From contig OX457031.1 in the NCBI GenBank assembly GCA_949752745.1, positions 48,890,162 to 48,954,161 on the forward strand: DNA of 64,000 bases, given 5' to 3'. A model generated the notes under the pieces. The model did not search any database and was not told the origin of the DNA. It saw nothing but the letters and a program-made list of their open reading frames with translations. Positions 28,601 to 43,000 of this stretch are shown here, piece by piece (the stretch's first letter is position 1; each line of letters starts with the position of its first letter). A program made the position numbers and the translations under genes. This stretch comes from Protula sp. h YS-2021 (taxonomy: Eukaryota > Annelida > Polychaeta > Sabellida > Serpulidae).

Positions 28601-31600
28601 TTACGCGGTGCAAGGCATTGTGGGAACGCGAACATAGTGCCAATGTATTTTTGGAAGCCGAAGGAATACCCACTGCCTTCTATTCTGTGCATGTCATTAG
28701 AGGTGACTAATCAGAATTTCGTTCTTTCTAACTCTTCTTTTACTGTTTTTTCATTCTTCCTAGTTTTTTCCCTGCTTGTTCCCTCAGCAAGTGCGTCCTA
28801 ATGTAGCCCTCCTGGTTCCTGAAGGAGGCGTTAAACACTTGACAAACAAACAGGCATTGTTAATGGAACTGATCCGACCAAAGGTCTTGGGTCCTCAGTC
28901 TTCAAAGATGCAGAGATTTCCACCGATTTTTGTCCTATGGACAGAAAAGCTTTGTGGGAACAATCTAGTGAACGATTTAGTTCTCCTGCTCCGCTAATTT
29001 TTCAAAAGATTACACGCAAAAAAAAAAAGATAAGTTGCTGGAAGAGATCTGCCTGCTGAAAGACAGTAAGTTAAAAAGTGAAATGATCCAAGTCTATGCG
29101 TCTTCATAAATCGCCAAAAAAAAGAAAAAGAAAAAAAAGAAGAACTTATTAAAGCAACCTATTAGATGGTTATCTCCGGTTATATTACAGAAGCGATCAC
29201 GACAGAGTACTCCGAGGGGTACCATCTTTCAAGAGGGTTTTTGAAAGATTGATGCTGAGAGAATTTTGGTCGGATCACTTACTTTAACGACTTTTGGGAT
29301 AATAACTATGCCCCTGCTCTAACGGGTAAGAGGTACAATACCAGGTTAGCAGGTTTCTTCCATGGTTGAAAGATCACAGGAAAAAACCAGGTTTAAACTG
29401 TCCGGAATAAATACTTTCTTTCAGTTGAACAGTTAAAAATTTTATTACTCCTTTCTAGAACAAATGAAATTGGAATGTTCTTTGATTTAAACAGGAAACA
29501 CGTGCTTTTTGAATTCGGTGGTCCAAGTGTTACGCCACACGCCAGATTTTGTAGAAAACATTCATGACCTTGCTGAAGAGGTGAAGGCCACCGAAATCGA
29601 ATTGAAATCGCAGAGTAAAGTGACAGAAAGAGAGGTAACGTACACATTAATGCTTGTAAGTAGATACGAAGTAGCCGAGGTATACAGGGAACAACAGATT
29701 GAATAGCAGTGACTATTAACAGCATGAGTAGCATCGGAAACCGTTAAACAGTTAAATACTGCATCACATATTTGTAGCACAACATCCCGCCTCATCTTGA
29801 AAAGACTTGCATTTTACAGCTAAGATTTCTTGTTCCTGTAGCTACAACTATTGAATGTCGTTTTGGCGTGAAGCTCTCGTCTGGTTTACCGTATGATGTA
29901 TATCATTCGAAACACGTTAGCCTGTTCTCACTGTTAATGTAAACACAATTGTAGATTAGTGACGAAAGTAGTGGTCACCATAGCAACCTCAAGTGGCAGG
30001 TAGCCCTGGCCTTGGACGAGGTAATGTGGCAAATCTCATCGACTCTGGTGTTTTTGATCTCGGACAGTGACTTATGTTTTTAATTTCCCAAACAGGTCAC
30101 TCATGATCTATATTTAGCCGTAACTTTGCTCGTAAACACTTGGAAATATATTTCTATTCCAGCAACATGTAAAATGTCCATGTAAAGTAGTGAAAAAAGT
30201 AACAGTGGACTTTATTGTCGGCTTAAGTGTCAGAATTATTTCCGTTGTTGGAGTTATGAGAAACAAGGCCCAGACTCCGGCTGAGGAAATCCTCTTGTTT
30301 ATGTTTATGGCAGACGTATGAGAGGATGCGTGACGCAGAGTGTCGCTACATGAATGGCGGAGACCCCGAGTTCATAGGCACCCGCCCATACTCGCTACTC
30401 ACTGCGTTTGAGTAAGTAGTTCACCTCTTTATCTTTACTTCACACCAGGAGTTTGGAAATTGGAAAGGGGTGGGGGTGGGTGGATGGGGGGTTGTTTTGT
30501 GCTGGAGTTGTAGAATTAAAGTAACCTCCTTTTCACTATTTTTCATAGTGATAGTCATGGTAGTGGCCTCTAATGTAGGGGGGGGGGGGGGGGTGAGGGG
30601 GTGTAAATTTGGTTGATACATATTTTATTGGTCCTTTTTGCTTCAGTTAATAATTATTTGTTTCATTATAATTTGCGTGTTTGGCCTGGCTTAATGATGG
30701 TTGAAGGTGGTGGGGATGGGGCTTATTGTTATAATTCTCGTGTTTGCCATGGTTTTGATGGTGGTTGGAGGGGGAGGAGGGGCTTATAAATTGTTATAAT
30801 TCTCGTGTTTGCCATGGTTTTGATGGTGAGTGGAGGGAGAGGGGCTTATAAATTGTTATAATTCTCGTGTTTGCCATGGTTTTGATGGTGGTTGGAGGGT
30901 GGAGGGACTTATAAATTGTTATAATTCTCGTGTTTGCCATTGTTTTGATGGTGGTTGGAGGGTGGAGGGACTTATAAATTGTTATAATTCTCGTGTATGC
31001 CATTGTTTTGATTTTGGTTGGAGGGAGGAGGGGCTTATAAATTGTTATAATTCTCGTGTTTGCCATGGTTTTGATGGTGGTTGGATGGAGGAGGGGCTTA
31101 TAAATTGTTATAATTCTCGTGTTTGCCATGGTTTTGATGGTGGTTGGAGGGGGAGGAGGGGCTTATAAATTGTTATAATTCTCGTGTTTGTCATGGTTTT
31201 GATGGTGGTTGGAGGGGGGAGGGGCTTATAAAATGTTATAATTCTCGTGGTCGCCGATACTTCCAGGCGCCTGAACCCGATGTATGAGGCGGGTGAGCAG
31301 CAGGACTGTCACGAGCTCTACCTCGCCCTCATGGCGCACCTGTCCGACGCGGCGGGCGCGCTCAACGCCACGCGTCGCGCCCACGCTCGCCACTGGCGCC
31401 ACCAAGGTAATGAGCAGCTGCACCACGCCATGAGGATTTGTGACGAGATGAAAAACAGTAAAACCGATACGTCGGCATGGGAAAGTGACGTTTTAGAATC
31501 AGACGATAGTTCACCAAAGAAGCAGAGAAGAAAGAAGCTTGCTGTAAAGACACAAACGTGCGAGCAATCTGGTGCGACAGCAACGGACAAGGTCGGAAGT

Positions 31601-34600
31601 TGTGATGCTGCAGGAGACTCAAAGCCCGTTGCCGTGGATTCCCAAGTCGTTGCTATGGACACGGGATCCGCTGACGTCACGGTCAATGCGAGTGCCCTGG
31701 ACTCCGCCTCGGAGAGTGAAGACAGTGTCGTCTTATTGCAAGAGTTGGCCGTGGATGACGACAGTGCACCAGTGCACCAGCAATGCACCACCAGTGCACC
31801 AGCAGCTAATGAGAACCATGAGGCAACGAAAACCAAATCGAGCGACGGAAATCAAACCGATTTATCAGGCAAATCTGAATGCAGAAACGACAGTTCCGGT
31901 GCCACAAGGAAAAGGAAACGATTGGGTAACTATGCAGTGACGTCACGCAAACAAGCCCATATAGAGCTGGAAGAGGATAGCATAAAAGCAAGTTCTAGCG
32001 CTACAATCTCACATGGTTTTAGTGAAAATGGAGATCCTGCTGAGGATTATTTACGGCCGTACCATCAGCTTGATGGTACGGGTGACCTTGAAAAGGGTGA
32101 AGGTGAATCTGGAACGAGTAGCCCGCGTCGGAGGTCGTTATCCGAGAGTAACTCCACCGCTTATAGCAAGCAAGCAAACGGGAAACAGCAGCCTCGGTTG
32201 GGCAGAAATCTCCAAGCAGATGGGGTTGTCGAAACCAGAACGGATGAAGACTGCTTTAGTGAGAAAGAGAATATGGATGGGAATTCCAGCTCGCCTTTTC
32301 CAAAGCGGTCCAAGTCTGCGGGTTTTGTAAACACCACAGTGCTCGATTCTCATTGGTCGCCGAGCAAGAAGTATATGACGTCATCACAACAGGCGGTGTC
32401 AGGGACGTGTGTGTTGCCTAGCGACCTGGTGCCATGCGAGAGCCGATTGGCTGTTGATGCGCAACATGGAAAGATGCAGCTTGGCGATTCTGACGTGCAA
32501 TACTGCGTGAATCTGCAAGATGGGCACGTGACATCCGCGCATGCCCAACGGGAACAAGACGTGAAAGCCAACGAGCTTGATTGTGAGGAAAAAGTCAAAT
32601 TTACAGTGAAAACTTGTGGATCTAAATCGAATGACGAGGCACATATGGATGTGGTGACCGAACATTCACAGGCGATTGAAAGTTGTGAGAAGAATTCTCT
32701 GCCCGTTGACATCAAACCTAGCGAAGCTTATGCAGATAATGAGGATGAAATTTGTATTGCACCAGGAGTGAAAATGGACGACTTTATGGGAGATGGAGTT
32801 GGTACTGGGGAATGTGACGAAGCCCGTGAGGCATCTGGGAATGGTGGTGACGTCATAAACATTCCGGAACACTGCTCCGAGAGTGGTGGTAACAGGCACG
32901 GCTGTGGAACTCTTATCGTCGGTATCAAAGGTGAGCTACAGCCGTCGTGGTAAGTGCGGCTTATATGGACTTATGAAAACTTGCACCGGAACGGGTTTTT
33001 TTAGCAAGTGCACAAAGTTTGAATAAGTTTGGTTAGAGATTGTGTGTGAGTACCTGTGCGATCCAAGTCACGTCGTCACAAAGTATACCGTATCTAGTGG
33101 ATTGTAGCTGGCTTCTGCTTCACAAACAGCCATAATGTCTGGCATTTAAGATTAATTTTGAGATCCTTGAAAAAATTGTTTTTTGAGTGAGAAGTTATAA
33201 GTTTGCATAAGTAATGAATGAAATAAACAATATAGACTATAGACAATATTGATTGATTCATCGAGGGAGGGAGGGGAAGGGAGGGAGGGGAGGGAGTTCA
33301 TACAGCAGCATTCCGCATGGCGTTTCCACATGGTTGGTTACCTTGCTCTGTATGGTTGGGGTTTTAGATGGCAGCTTGACGGCTTCGGACGAAGCGAGTG
33401 TGACGGAGCCAGCAGTAACTACTCCACGAGTCGCGTGTAAGAAGAAGAGGGGGAGGCCAAGGAGGGTCTCCAAGCCGTCACCACTGCGGCGGGAAAAGTC
33501 GGCCAGTGGCAAAAAGAAGCGGCGAAAAAGCAGTGGTTACCATGGAGACGGTCATAACCAAACGATGCCTGACTACCCAGATGTATGCGAATGCACGGTG
33601 TTGTTGAATAAGTTAACGCCATGCCAGGATCGGTTTTTGGATCGGTACGGGTTGATAAAAGTGCACCGTAAGGCCACAGGGAGGCCGTACTATGTGAGGG
33701 CTATACCGAAGTTCAGTCTGGATGCCCCAGCGGAATACCGAGTGAGATCCAAGCTAGACTCGAAATCCATGAGCTCCCTGGCGGGAGATGCCGAAGTTGT
33801 CGTGGAATTGCTCAGCCCCGAGTACAAGAAAAGCTTAGAAGCGCATGGTGTAGTCAACTTGTCAGAGGGTGGCGGAGGGGTAGAGGAACGTTGTCGTGGA
33901 GATGGTTGCCATGGTGACAGCATTATGCCTGTCAGTCGGTGCATAGGGGAGAGAAGTAGTCGGGAAACGTGCCCCATGCAGGCAAGCGGATCTTCTGATG
34001 ATACGGAGAGAGTTGAAGAGGGTGGTGACCAACGTGAATGTCGTGCGGTCAACAGGGGCGGTGTTGACATGATAGGTGACAGTGGCGAAAGCAGCGAAGA
34101 AAACAACACGCATCGAGGATCGAACGCAACAGAGTGCGAAGGTGCGGACAAAGCGCTAAACGAGAGAAAAAGTCAATTGAAGGGGTTTATGCATAAACCT
34201 GATAACTGCACTTATCAGTAGTGGAGAAAAACGTTTTTAAAGTTTGAAATTTTAGTAGCAAACATAGGTTTTATCCCACCGCATTTTCCTAAAAAAAATG
34301 CCCACTTCTAATCGGTTTTCAGGTGTAAGACTTACATATGTGATGGAACAGAGGCCAAGAAATACCGTGGTGGTAATAGTGCATTTTCCTGATAAGTGGA
34401 GTTATCAAGTTTATGCATTGACCCTTTCACTGTAGCGGTAAAAACGCTAAGCGAGTCAATATGTGAATTTTTGTACTTCTGTAGCTAGAATTTTCGGCTT
34501 TGTTTGATAATTAGACACGAAAAAATTGAAAATATTTTATTAAAAAAAACATGTTGATTGTTAACGGTTTTGAACATGTAAGTTGTTCATGCTCTGTGAA

Positions 34601-37600
34601 CAGAATTGGGAGAGTGTGAGACAGGAGCAGCCAGTGATCACGGGGAGTCTGCCGACCGTTCGCTGGATGAAGAGCATTGCGGAAAGCAAATCTTTGTCGC
34701 GCTGTCCACCAGGTAACCGTCGCCTGGGCAGTGGACACGTGATCGCGTTTCCATGTTTGGCTTTAATTCCGTTGCAGACCAAACAGAAATTAAGTGCTTG
34801 TAACCGTATTAAAAAGCTTCAAATTGTTTCCAAAACATGTTTGGTTGATCATAAGGGCAACTGCCTGGCTCTTCAAGTCTTGATTCAGCGGTAAAGTTCA
34901 ATTTCTGCTCAGTTGACGCGCTTAACAGCAGAGCCGAGTTTCCAAATAACCTGGCTTCTTGTTGGAACCTGTAAATCACGTAGATATTTGGCAAAGAAAT
35001 CTAACCGTTGAACTCATACATGCGATTATCTTGGCGGTTGCGAAAGAAAGGCGAGTGATTTTTGAATACTGATGCATGCCGGTAACCCGTTTTTCCGATT
35101 GACCAATTTCACCTGTTTTATCTTTTCAGTGGAGAAGACCTGAGTTCGAACCCTGTGCCAGAGCTTGTATCGGATGACGTCTACTTCCATCACGGTACGT
35201 CTGCTCGTGAGTTTGTGAATGTTCGCTCGTGTGGATTTCAGCTGTTAACATTTGCTGTTGCTCCTCTGTGTTGCCCCTCTGTGTTGTGTGTGTTGCCTGT
35301 CTGTGTTGTTTGTGTTGCTGAATTTCTCCCACTGCTGGATGTATACAATCTGGCCGAATCCAGATGTTAATTGACAAACCTACTGCGAATTAAGTCACTT
35401 TCCGATCATTCTCTGATATTGCAGAAAGTTTTTATTTTCTATGTATCTTAATTTTTATTCACTTATTGTAGTGTCAATCCGTTGCTTGTTTGTATTTTGT
35501 GGTAGTGTTATGCTCAGAAAGACACCGCTCATTTGGTCATTCACGAAAATTTGATTTTTTTGCATGAAGTAAAGTTGTGATAACTCGGGGCTTAAAGGCT
35601 GATGGTTTTCTCTCATGTAGAAGGCAGTCCGTTGAGTAGCCCGCCTGGTGCCCTTGACAGCCCCTTCGTGCCTGAAACTGCAGACAGTTCACAGCACAGT
35701 GCCGGGCTAATGTCCCTGGACAAGTTTGGTGCCGAGGAGGAGGAGGCGAGCGAAGATTCAGAAGTGGGTCTTCAGAAGGATTCGTGTGTGAAAGAAGCTG
35801 CGAACGAGATGACACCTGAAGAGAGCAGTGTGGGAAATATCAACGATGCCGCTGCTATGGAAACTAGCCCAGGGCTTGCCAACACCGCGGATGAGAAAAG
35901 TGAAGCAGATGATTCAAGTCCCGCGAAAACAGGTGAAAGCTTCATCCAGGAGAGTAAACCCGTTTCTGCGGAAGGAACCACAGATGTCGGTGAAAAAACC
36001 GCAAGTGTCAACGAAACAACTACACGTGTCGGTGAAGGAACCGCAAGTGTCAACGAAGGAACCACAGGTGTCGGTGAAGGAACCGCAAGTGTCAGTGAAG
36101 GAACCGCAGATGTCAGTGAAGGAACCGCAAGTGTCAACGAAGGAACCACAGATGTCGGTGAAGAAGCAGCAAGTGTCAGTGTAGGAACCGCAGATGTCGG
36201 TGAAGGAACAAGAAGTGTCAGTGAAGGAACCGCAGATGTCGTTGAAGGAACCGCAAGTGTCAGTGAAGGAACCGCAGATTTCGGTGAAGGAACAAGAAGT
36301 GTCAGTGAAGGAACCACAAATGTCGGTGAAGGAACCGCAAGTGTCAATGAAGGAACCACAGATGTCGGTGAAGGAACAAGAAGTGTCAGTGAAGGAACCA
36401 CAGATGTCGGTGAAGGAACCGCAAAAGTCAATGAAGGAACCGCAGATGTCTGGGGAGGAACCACAGATGTCGGAGAAATAACCACACATATCGGGGAAGG
36501 AACCGTAAATATCGGGGAAGGAATCGCAGATATCCCGAAAGGAACCACATATGTATACGAAGGAACCACATATGTCCGTGAAGAGACTGCTGGTGAGGAT
36601 ACCTCAGTTTCCGTCGATAGCAGGCCAGATAAGGCGCGTGTCGCTTTGGCTGCTGCGGCGACTGAATTGACTTCTAATGAAGACTGTGCTTCTGGTAGGA
36701 CAGCGGAAAATAAACTGAACGAGGGGGACAGATGTGGGGAGGTAGACTGTGGGTCGAATACTCCCTTTCCCTCTGGCAGGGCTGGGAGCGGCAGGCAGTG
36801 GAGGTTGCAGGGTGATGATGTTACTGCCAGCGGTGAAGGAGACGCTACTGTGGTAATGGAGCATGAGTCACATCTTCCGCAAAATAGTTCTGTCGTTGTT
36901 GATAATAAATGTAATGCTAACAAATATCAAGAGTTTTCGAAGAGAGATAACACAGCAGTAAAGAGATATAACCCAGTAGCTAAGGAAGATAACCCGGTAG
37001 ATAAGGAAGATAATCCAGTAACTGAGAAAGATAATACTGTAGGTCAGGAAGATAACCCAGCACCTGAGGAAGATAATCCTGTAACTAAGGAAGATAATTC
37101 GGCAGCTACGGCAGAAAATCAAGTAGATAAGCAAGATAACCCGGTAGATAAGAAAGATAATCCGGGAACTAAGAAAGATAATGCTGTAGGTCAGGAAGAT
37201 AACCCAGCACCTGAGTTAGATAATCCAGTAGCTAAGGAAGACAATTCGGTAGCTACGGTAGAAAATCAAGTAGATAAGCGACATAACCCGGTAGATAATA
37301 AAGATAATCCGGTAACTAAGAAAGATAATGTTGTAGGTCAGGAATATAACCCAGCACCTGAAGGAGATAATCCAGTAGCTACGGAAGATAATTCGGTAGC
37401 TACAGTAGAAAACCAAGTAGATAAGCAAGATAACCCGGTAGATAAGGAAGATAATCCGGTAACTAAGAAAGATAATCTTGTAGATCAGGAAGATAACCCA
37501 GCAGCTGAAGGAGATAACCCAAGAGCTGAGGGGAAAAACCTAGCAACTAAGCAAGATAATCCTTTAGGTCAAGACGGCAGTCCGATTGCTAAGGAAGATA

Positions 37601-40003
37601 ACCAAGTGTCTGAGGAAGATAACCCACTAACTAAGGAAGATAACCCCATGTGTAAGGCAGACGATCCACTTGCTAAGGAAGATAATCATATGTTTACGGA
37701 AGATGACCCACTAGCTAGGGAAGAATCCAGTTTGAAAGCAATGGTTGACAACCAAATTGACGAATCACTGGCTGCATGTGATCGCTTGGTTCATGTGGAA
37801 ACACCTGAGAAAACAGAAGCGATAGGTGATAGCGTGGTTGCTAAGGAAACATCTGACAAAACAAAAGCGATAGGTGATAGCGTGGTTGCTAAGGAAACAC
37901 CTGACAAAACAAAAGCGATAGGTGATAGCGTGGTTGCTATGGAAACACCTGACAAAACAAAAGCGATAGGTGATAGCGTGGTTGCTAAGGAAGCACCTGA
38001 CAAAACAAAAGCGATCGGTGTTAGCGTGGTTGCTAAGGAAACACCTGACAAAACAAAAGCGATAGGTGATAGCGTGGTTGCTATGGAAACACCTGAGAGA
38101 ACAGAAGCGATAGGTGATAGCGTGGCTGCTAAGAAAAAACCTGAGGAAACAGAAGCGATAGGTGATAGCGTGGTTGCTATGGAAACACCTGAGAGAACAA
38201 AAGCGATAGGTGATAGCGTGGTTGCTAAGGAAACACCTGAGAAAACAGAAGCGATAGCTGATAGCGTGGTTGCTAAGGAAATACCTGACAAAACAAAAGC
38301 GATAGGTAATAGCGTGGTTGCTAAGGAAACACCTGAGAAAACAGAAGCGATAGGTGATAGCGTGGTTGCTAAGGAAACACCTAAGAAAACACTGGTTGCT
38401 CGAGTGGAAAAGTTTGATGGAGCGAGTAAGCGAAAGAAACAAACTGCCCGCAAGTCTCTTACCAAACTACCAGGAAACGACAGTCCGGCAACACCTCGAG
38501 GTAAAAACACGTGAGGTGCCGTGTATATGAACTTGAATTTAATTCGTGAGCCTGTTTTAGTACGCGTTCTACTTTGAAGTAATAATGAATATTGTTTTAA
38601 ACTAGAAAATTTGAGACAAACTGTATTGAGAAATTTCAAGAAATTGAAAAAATATCAGTTGGGTGAATAAAGTGTTGTGTTCCGTCTCGTAAATTGTCAA
38701 CATTGAATAAGTTATTGATACTGTACAGAAGGTATTAAGAAATAGAAATAACAAGACGATTCTGTAAGACACGTATCAGAAATATGACTTCTAGACGTTT
38801 CGGCCCAAAACCATTTCGGCCCATAGACGTTTCGGCCCGGTCCGAAATGACAGACCTTTTCGGCCCAAGACGTTTCAGCCCACATTTGAACTGCCAAGAC
38901 ATTTCGGCCCACTTTTTTCTTCTCGAGACTTTTCGGCCCACTAAAAAAGTTACTACTTAGAAAGGGTTGAAGATTGAGGCTCATGTATTCATAGGTTATT
39001 TCAAGACAGCTGTGAAATTTTATTCTTCTAACCAACTCCAGGGCCTGATGGATTTTCAACAATTATTTGCTGATCATCTCTGGTGTGTGTTGGATTATTT
39101 TTCTGTTGCAAATTCCAAGTGCATTTCATACACGTACTCTGGTATGTGATGGATTAATAGTTAATTAACTGACCGGCTGTCGTGTGTGATGTGCTTTTCT
39201 TTGATTGCAATTTCTAATTCCTGAAATGCAATCTGCTGCAGAGGATTTACCGACTTAACAGGGCGTGTGATGAATTGTTTTGTTGCAGGTTAAATATGGG
39301 TTTGTCCGTTGAAACGGAATTCTTGTGTTCGACATGGGCCCCCTTCACGAAATAGCTAGCAGAGCCATTAAATTCAAATAGAAATAGCTACAGTTTCGAT
39401 TTTTAACAAACTGCACTTCCAATGGCTTTGGAATTATGTATTAACTGAATGTCTAACACAAAATCAAAACATCTATATAATGATAGTTTAGTGGGCCGAA
39501 AAGTCTTGGGGCGCAAGTTTAGTTAAAAAATCAGTGGGCCGAAACGTCTTGGGCTGAAAAGTCTCGGGCCGAATCGTCTATGGGAATGGGCCGAAATGGT
39601 TTTGGGCCAAAACGTCTTGCTTGCAGAAATATCGTAAAGATGGCGGAGATGCCGAGTGATTTTTTTGGTTTTTACTTCTGTTTGCTCAGAGAGTGTGGAG
39701 AAGTCGTTAGTGGAGGAAGCCCTGAACCGGAAGTCCGTGGTACGGCTCCGGCGCGAGCGCATCCATGAGTATTTCTCGCCGCGGAAGACGGGGGAGGGGC
39801 AGGGCCGGACGCCGTCACGTGACCCCGTGCGTGACGTAGTGGCGGACTACTTCACCGGCTTCCAGACGTCACAGCGGAAGTGCTACGAGTGTGACACGTG
39901 AGTGAGCTCTTGTGTGTGTGGTGGAGAGGGGAATGGAGAGAGAGAGAGACATAGCGAGAGAGATAGAGAGAGAACGGGAGAGAGAGAGAGCGAGAGATGG
40001 AGC

Positions 40004-40037
<34 letters not shown>

Positions 40038-43000
40038 GGGAGAGAGAGAGGGAGACAGACAGAGAGAGAGACAGAGGAGAGGGAGATATCAAAGGACAGT
40101 GAAACTAAGTCTGAGACGCAACCTCTTGTTACAGCGTGAAGTGTGACGACAGTAATGTCCCGTACCATCACGTTAGCGTTGACGTCAGCAGGGAGACGCA
40201 CATGACGTCACCACGACCGGAAGAGGACAGCTGCGCAGTCGTGGAAGAAGGTAAATAACAAGGGTGATAGGTCATGGTACATTCTGAGCACCCTCTCCTG
40301 CCCCCCCTCCCTCCCCCTTCCCCCTTCCCCCAACCCCTAGCCTCTGTCATTGTGTACTCATTGTGTATGTTATGACGTCACAGAGAAAACTGAATCCGGT
40401 ATAAAGTAATGCACTGATCACTGCGACAACGTTCAGACCATTACAAAAAAAAAACAAAAAAACTAGTTATGTCTCCTATTTTCCTGCGACTGAAAATTGA
40501 AGTGCTGCGTATAAAATCAGCTTTATGGGCTTGTGTATTGAGGCAAAAAAAATTTGTGTTGTGTGTCCAGAGCCTGCGCATGAATGGGTGTTGTCCTCCC
40601 TGGAACAAGTGGAGAAACTGACAGCAGACAACAAGTACAACTGTGATGTAAGTAGACAACATGGAAATAATAAAGTGTCCCCATACAACTGTGATGTTAG
40701 TGAACAATACGGAAAAATAAAGTGTTCCTGTACTACTGTGATGTAAGGTAACAACACGGAAATAATAAAGTCTCCCTGTACTAATGTGATGTAAGTAAAC
40801 AACACGGAAATAATAAAGGGTCCCCATACAACTGTGATGTTAGTGAACAATACGGAAAAATAAACTGTCCCTGTACTGCTGTGATGTAAGGTAACAAGAC
40901 GGAAATAATAAAGCCTCCCCGTACTACTGTGATACAAGTAAACAGCACGGAAATGATCAAGTCTGCCCTCAACAACCGCGGAAATAATTAAGTGTACCTA
41001 TACAACCGTGATGTAAGTAAACAACACGGGATAATAATAAAATCTCCCTGTACTAGAACGAGGAAAGATCAAAGTGTCCCTCTTAATACCAAATCAGATT
41101 CAGTTTGACTTTTTATACGACATTTTGCGATCTCGTTCGTGCCACGTTGGTCCTTTCGTTAGTGCATTCTATAGACAAGTGTCGTAATTGTACCACGTTT
41201 ACGTCTTCTAATTTCAAGTGTAAGTAGATTGCAGAGAGTAGGCATTTTTTACAATTTAATACAATGGAAATTTTATTTCGAGATACCTGAGGTTTGAGAT
41301 AATGAATAATAATAATGATAAGACTTTAAAAAAAAAAGATTCGCGAGAGCCCAGTTTTCGATACATACGAGAGTGAGAAAACGAGATATACGAGAGCGAG
41401 AAAATGAGATATACGAGAGCGAGAAAACGAGATATACGAGAGCGAGAAAACGAGATATACGAGAGCGAGAAAACGAGATATACGTGAGCGAGAAAACGAG
41501 ATATACGAGAGCGAGAAAACGAGATATACGAGAGCGAGAAAACGAGATTTATGAGAGCGAGAAAACGAGATATACGAGAGCGAGTAAACGAGATTTACGA
41601 GAGCGAGAAAACAAGATTTACGAGAGCGAGAAAACGAGATTTACGAGAGCGAGAAAACGAGATTTACGAGAGCGAGAAAACGAGATTAACGAGAGCGAGA
41701 AAACAAGATTTACGAGAGCGAGAAAACAAGATTTACGAGAGCGAGAAAACGAGATATACGATTGCGAGATATACGAGAGCGAGAAAACGAGATATACGAG
41801 AGCGAGAAAACGAGATTTACGAGAGCGAGAAAACGAGATATACGAGAGCGAGAAAACGAGATAAACGAGAGCGAGAAAACGAGATAAACGAGAGCGAGAA
41901 AGCGAGATTTAAGAGAGCGAGAAAACGAGGTTTACGAAAGCGAGAAAACGAGATATACGATTGCGAGAAAACGAGATATACGATTGCGAGAAAACGGCTT
42001 ATACGAGGGCGAGAAAACGAGATATACGAGAGCGAGAAAACGGGATATACGAGAGCGAGAAAACGAGATATACGAGAGCGAGAAAACGAGATATACGAGA
42101 GCGAGAAAACGAGATTTACGAGAGCGAGAAAACGAGATTTACGAGAGCGAGAAAACGAGATATACGAGAGCGAGAAAACGAGATATACGAGAGCGAGAAA
42201 ACCAGAAATACGATTGCGAGAAAACGACATATACGATTGCGAGAAAACGAGATTTACGAGAGCGAGAAAACGAGATATACGAGAACAAGAAAACGAGATA
42301 TACGAGAGCGAGAAAACGAGATTTACTAGAGCGAGAAAACGAGATATAAGAGAGCAAGAAAACGAGATATACGAGAGCGAGAAAACGAGATATACGAGAG
42401 CGAGAAAATGAGATATACGAGAGCGAGAAAACGAGATATACGAGAGCGAGAAAACGAGATATACAAGAGCGAGAAAACGAGATATACGTGAGCGAGAAAA
42501 CGAGATATACGAGAGCGAGAAAACGAGATATACGAGAGCGAGAAAACGAGATTTATGAGAGCGAGAAAACGAGATATACGAGAGCGAGTAAACGAGATTT
42601 ACGAGAGCGAGAAAACAAGATTTACGAGAGCGAGAAAACGAGATTTACGAGAGCGAGAAAACGAGATTTACGAGAGCGAGAAAACGAGATTAACGAGAGC
42701 GAGAAAACAAGATTTACGAGAGCGAGAAAACGAGATATACGATTGCGAGAAAACGAGATATACGAGAGCGAGAGAACGAGATATACGAGATCGAGAAAAC
42801 GAGATATACGAGAGCGAGAAAACGAGATATACGAGAGCGAGAAAACGAGATAAACGAGAGCGAGAAAACGAGATAAACGAGAGCGAGAAAGCGAGATTTA
42901 AGAGAGCGAGAAAACGAGGTTTACGAAAGCGAGAAAACGAGATATACGATTGCGAGAAAACGAGATATACGATTGCGAGAAAACGGCTTATACGAGGGCG

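Noticed and set aside
28776..28997. Possible extra USP exon after a good acceptor (TTCCCTCAG)
   Set aside because: The flanking exons join directly in phase (NL-G-NTCF), placing this inside the intron. It looks like repeat sequence.
30794..31168. 112-codon frames on both strands with 21-residue periodicity
   Set aside because: Produced by the 63-bp intronic minisatellite; no splice or domain support.
35772..38639. Large minus-strand frames of up to 383 codons opposite exon 35621-38500
   Set aside because: Antisense shadows of in-frame coding minisatellites. The plus strand has matched splice phases on both sides.
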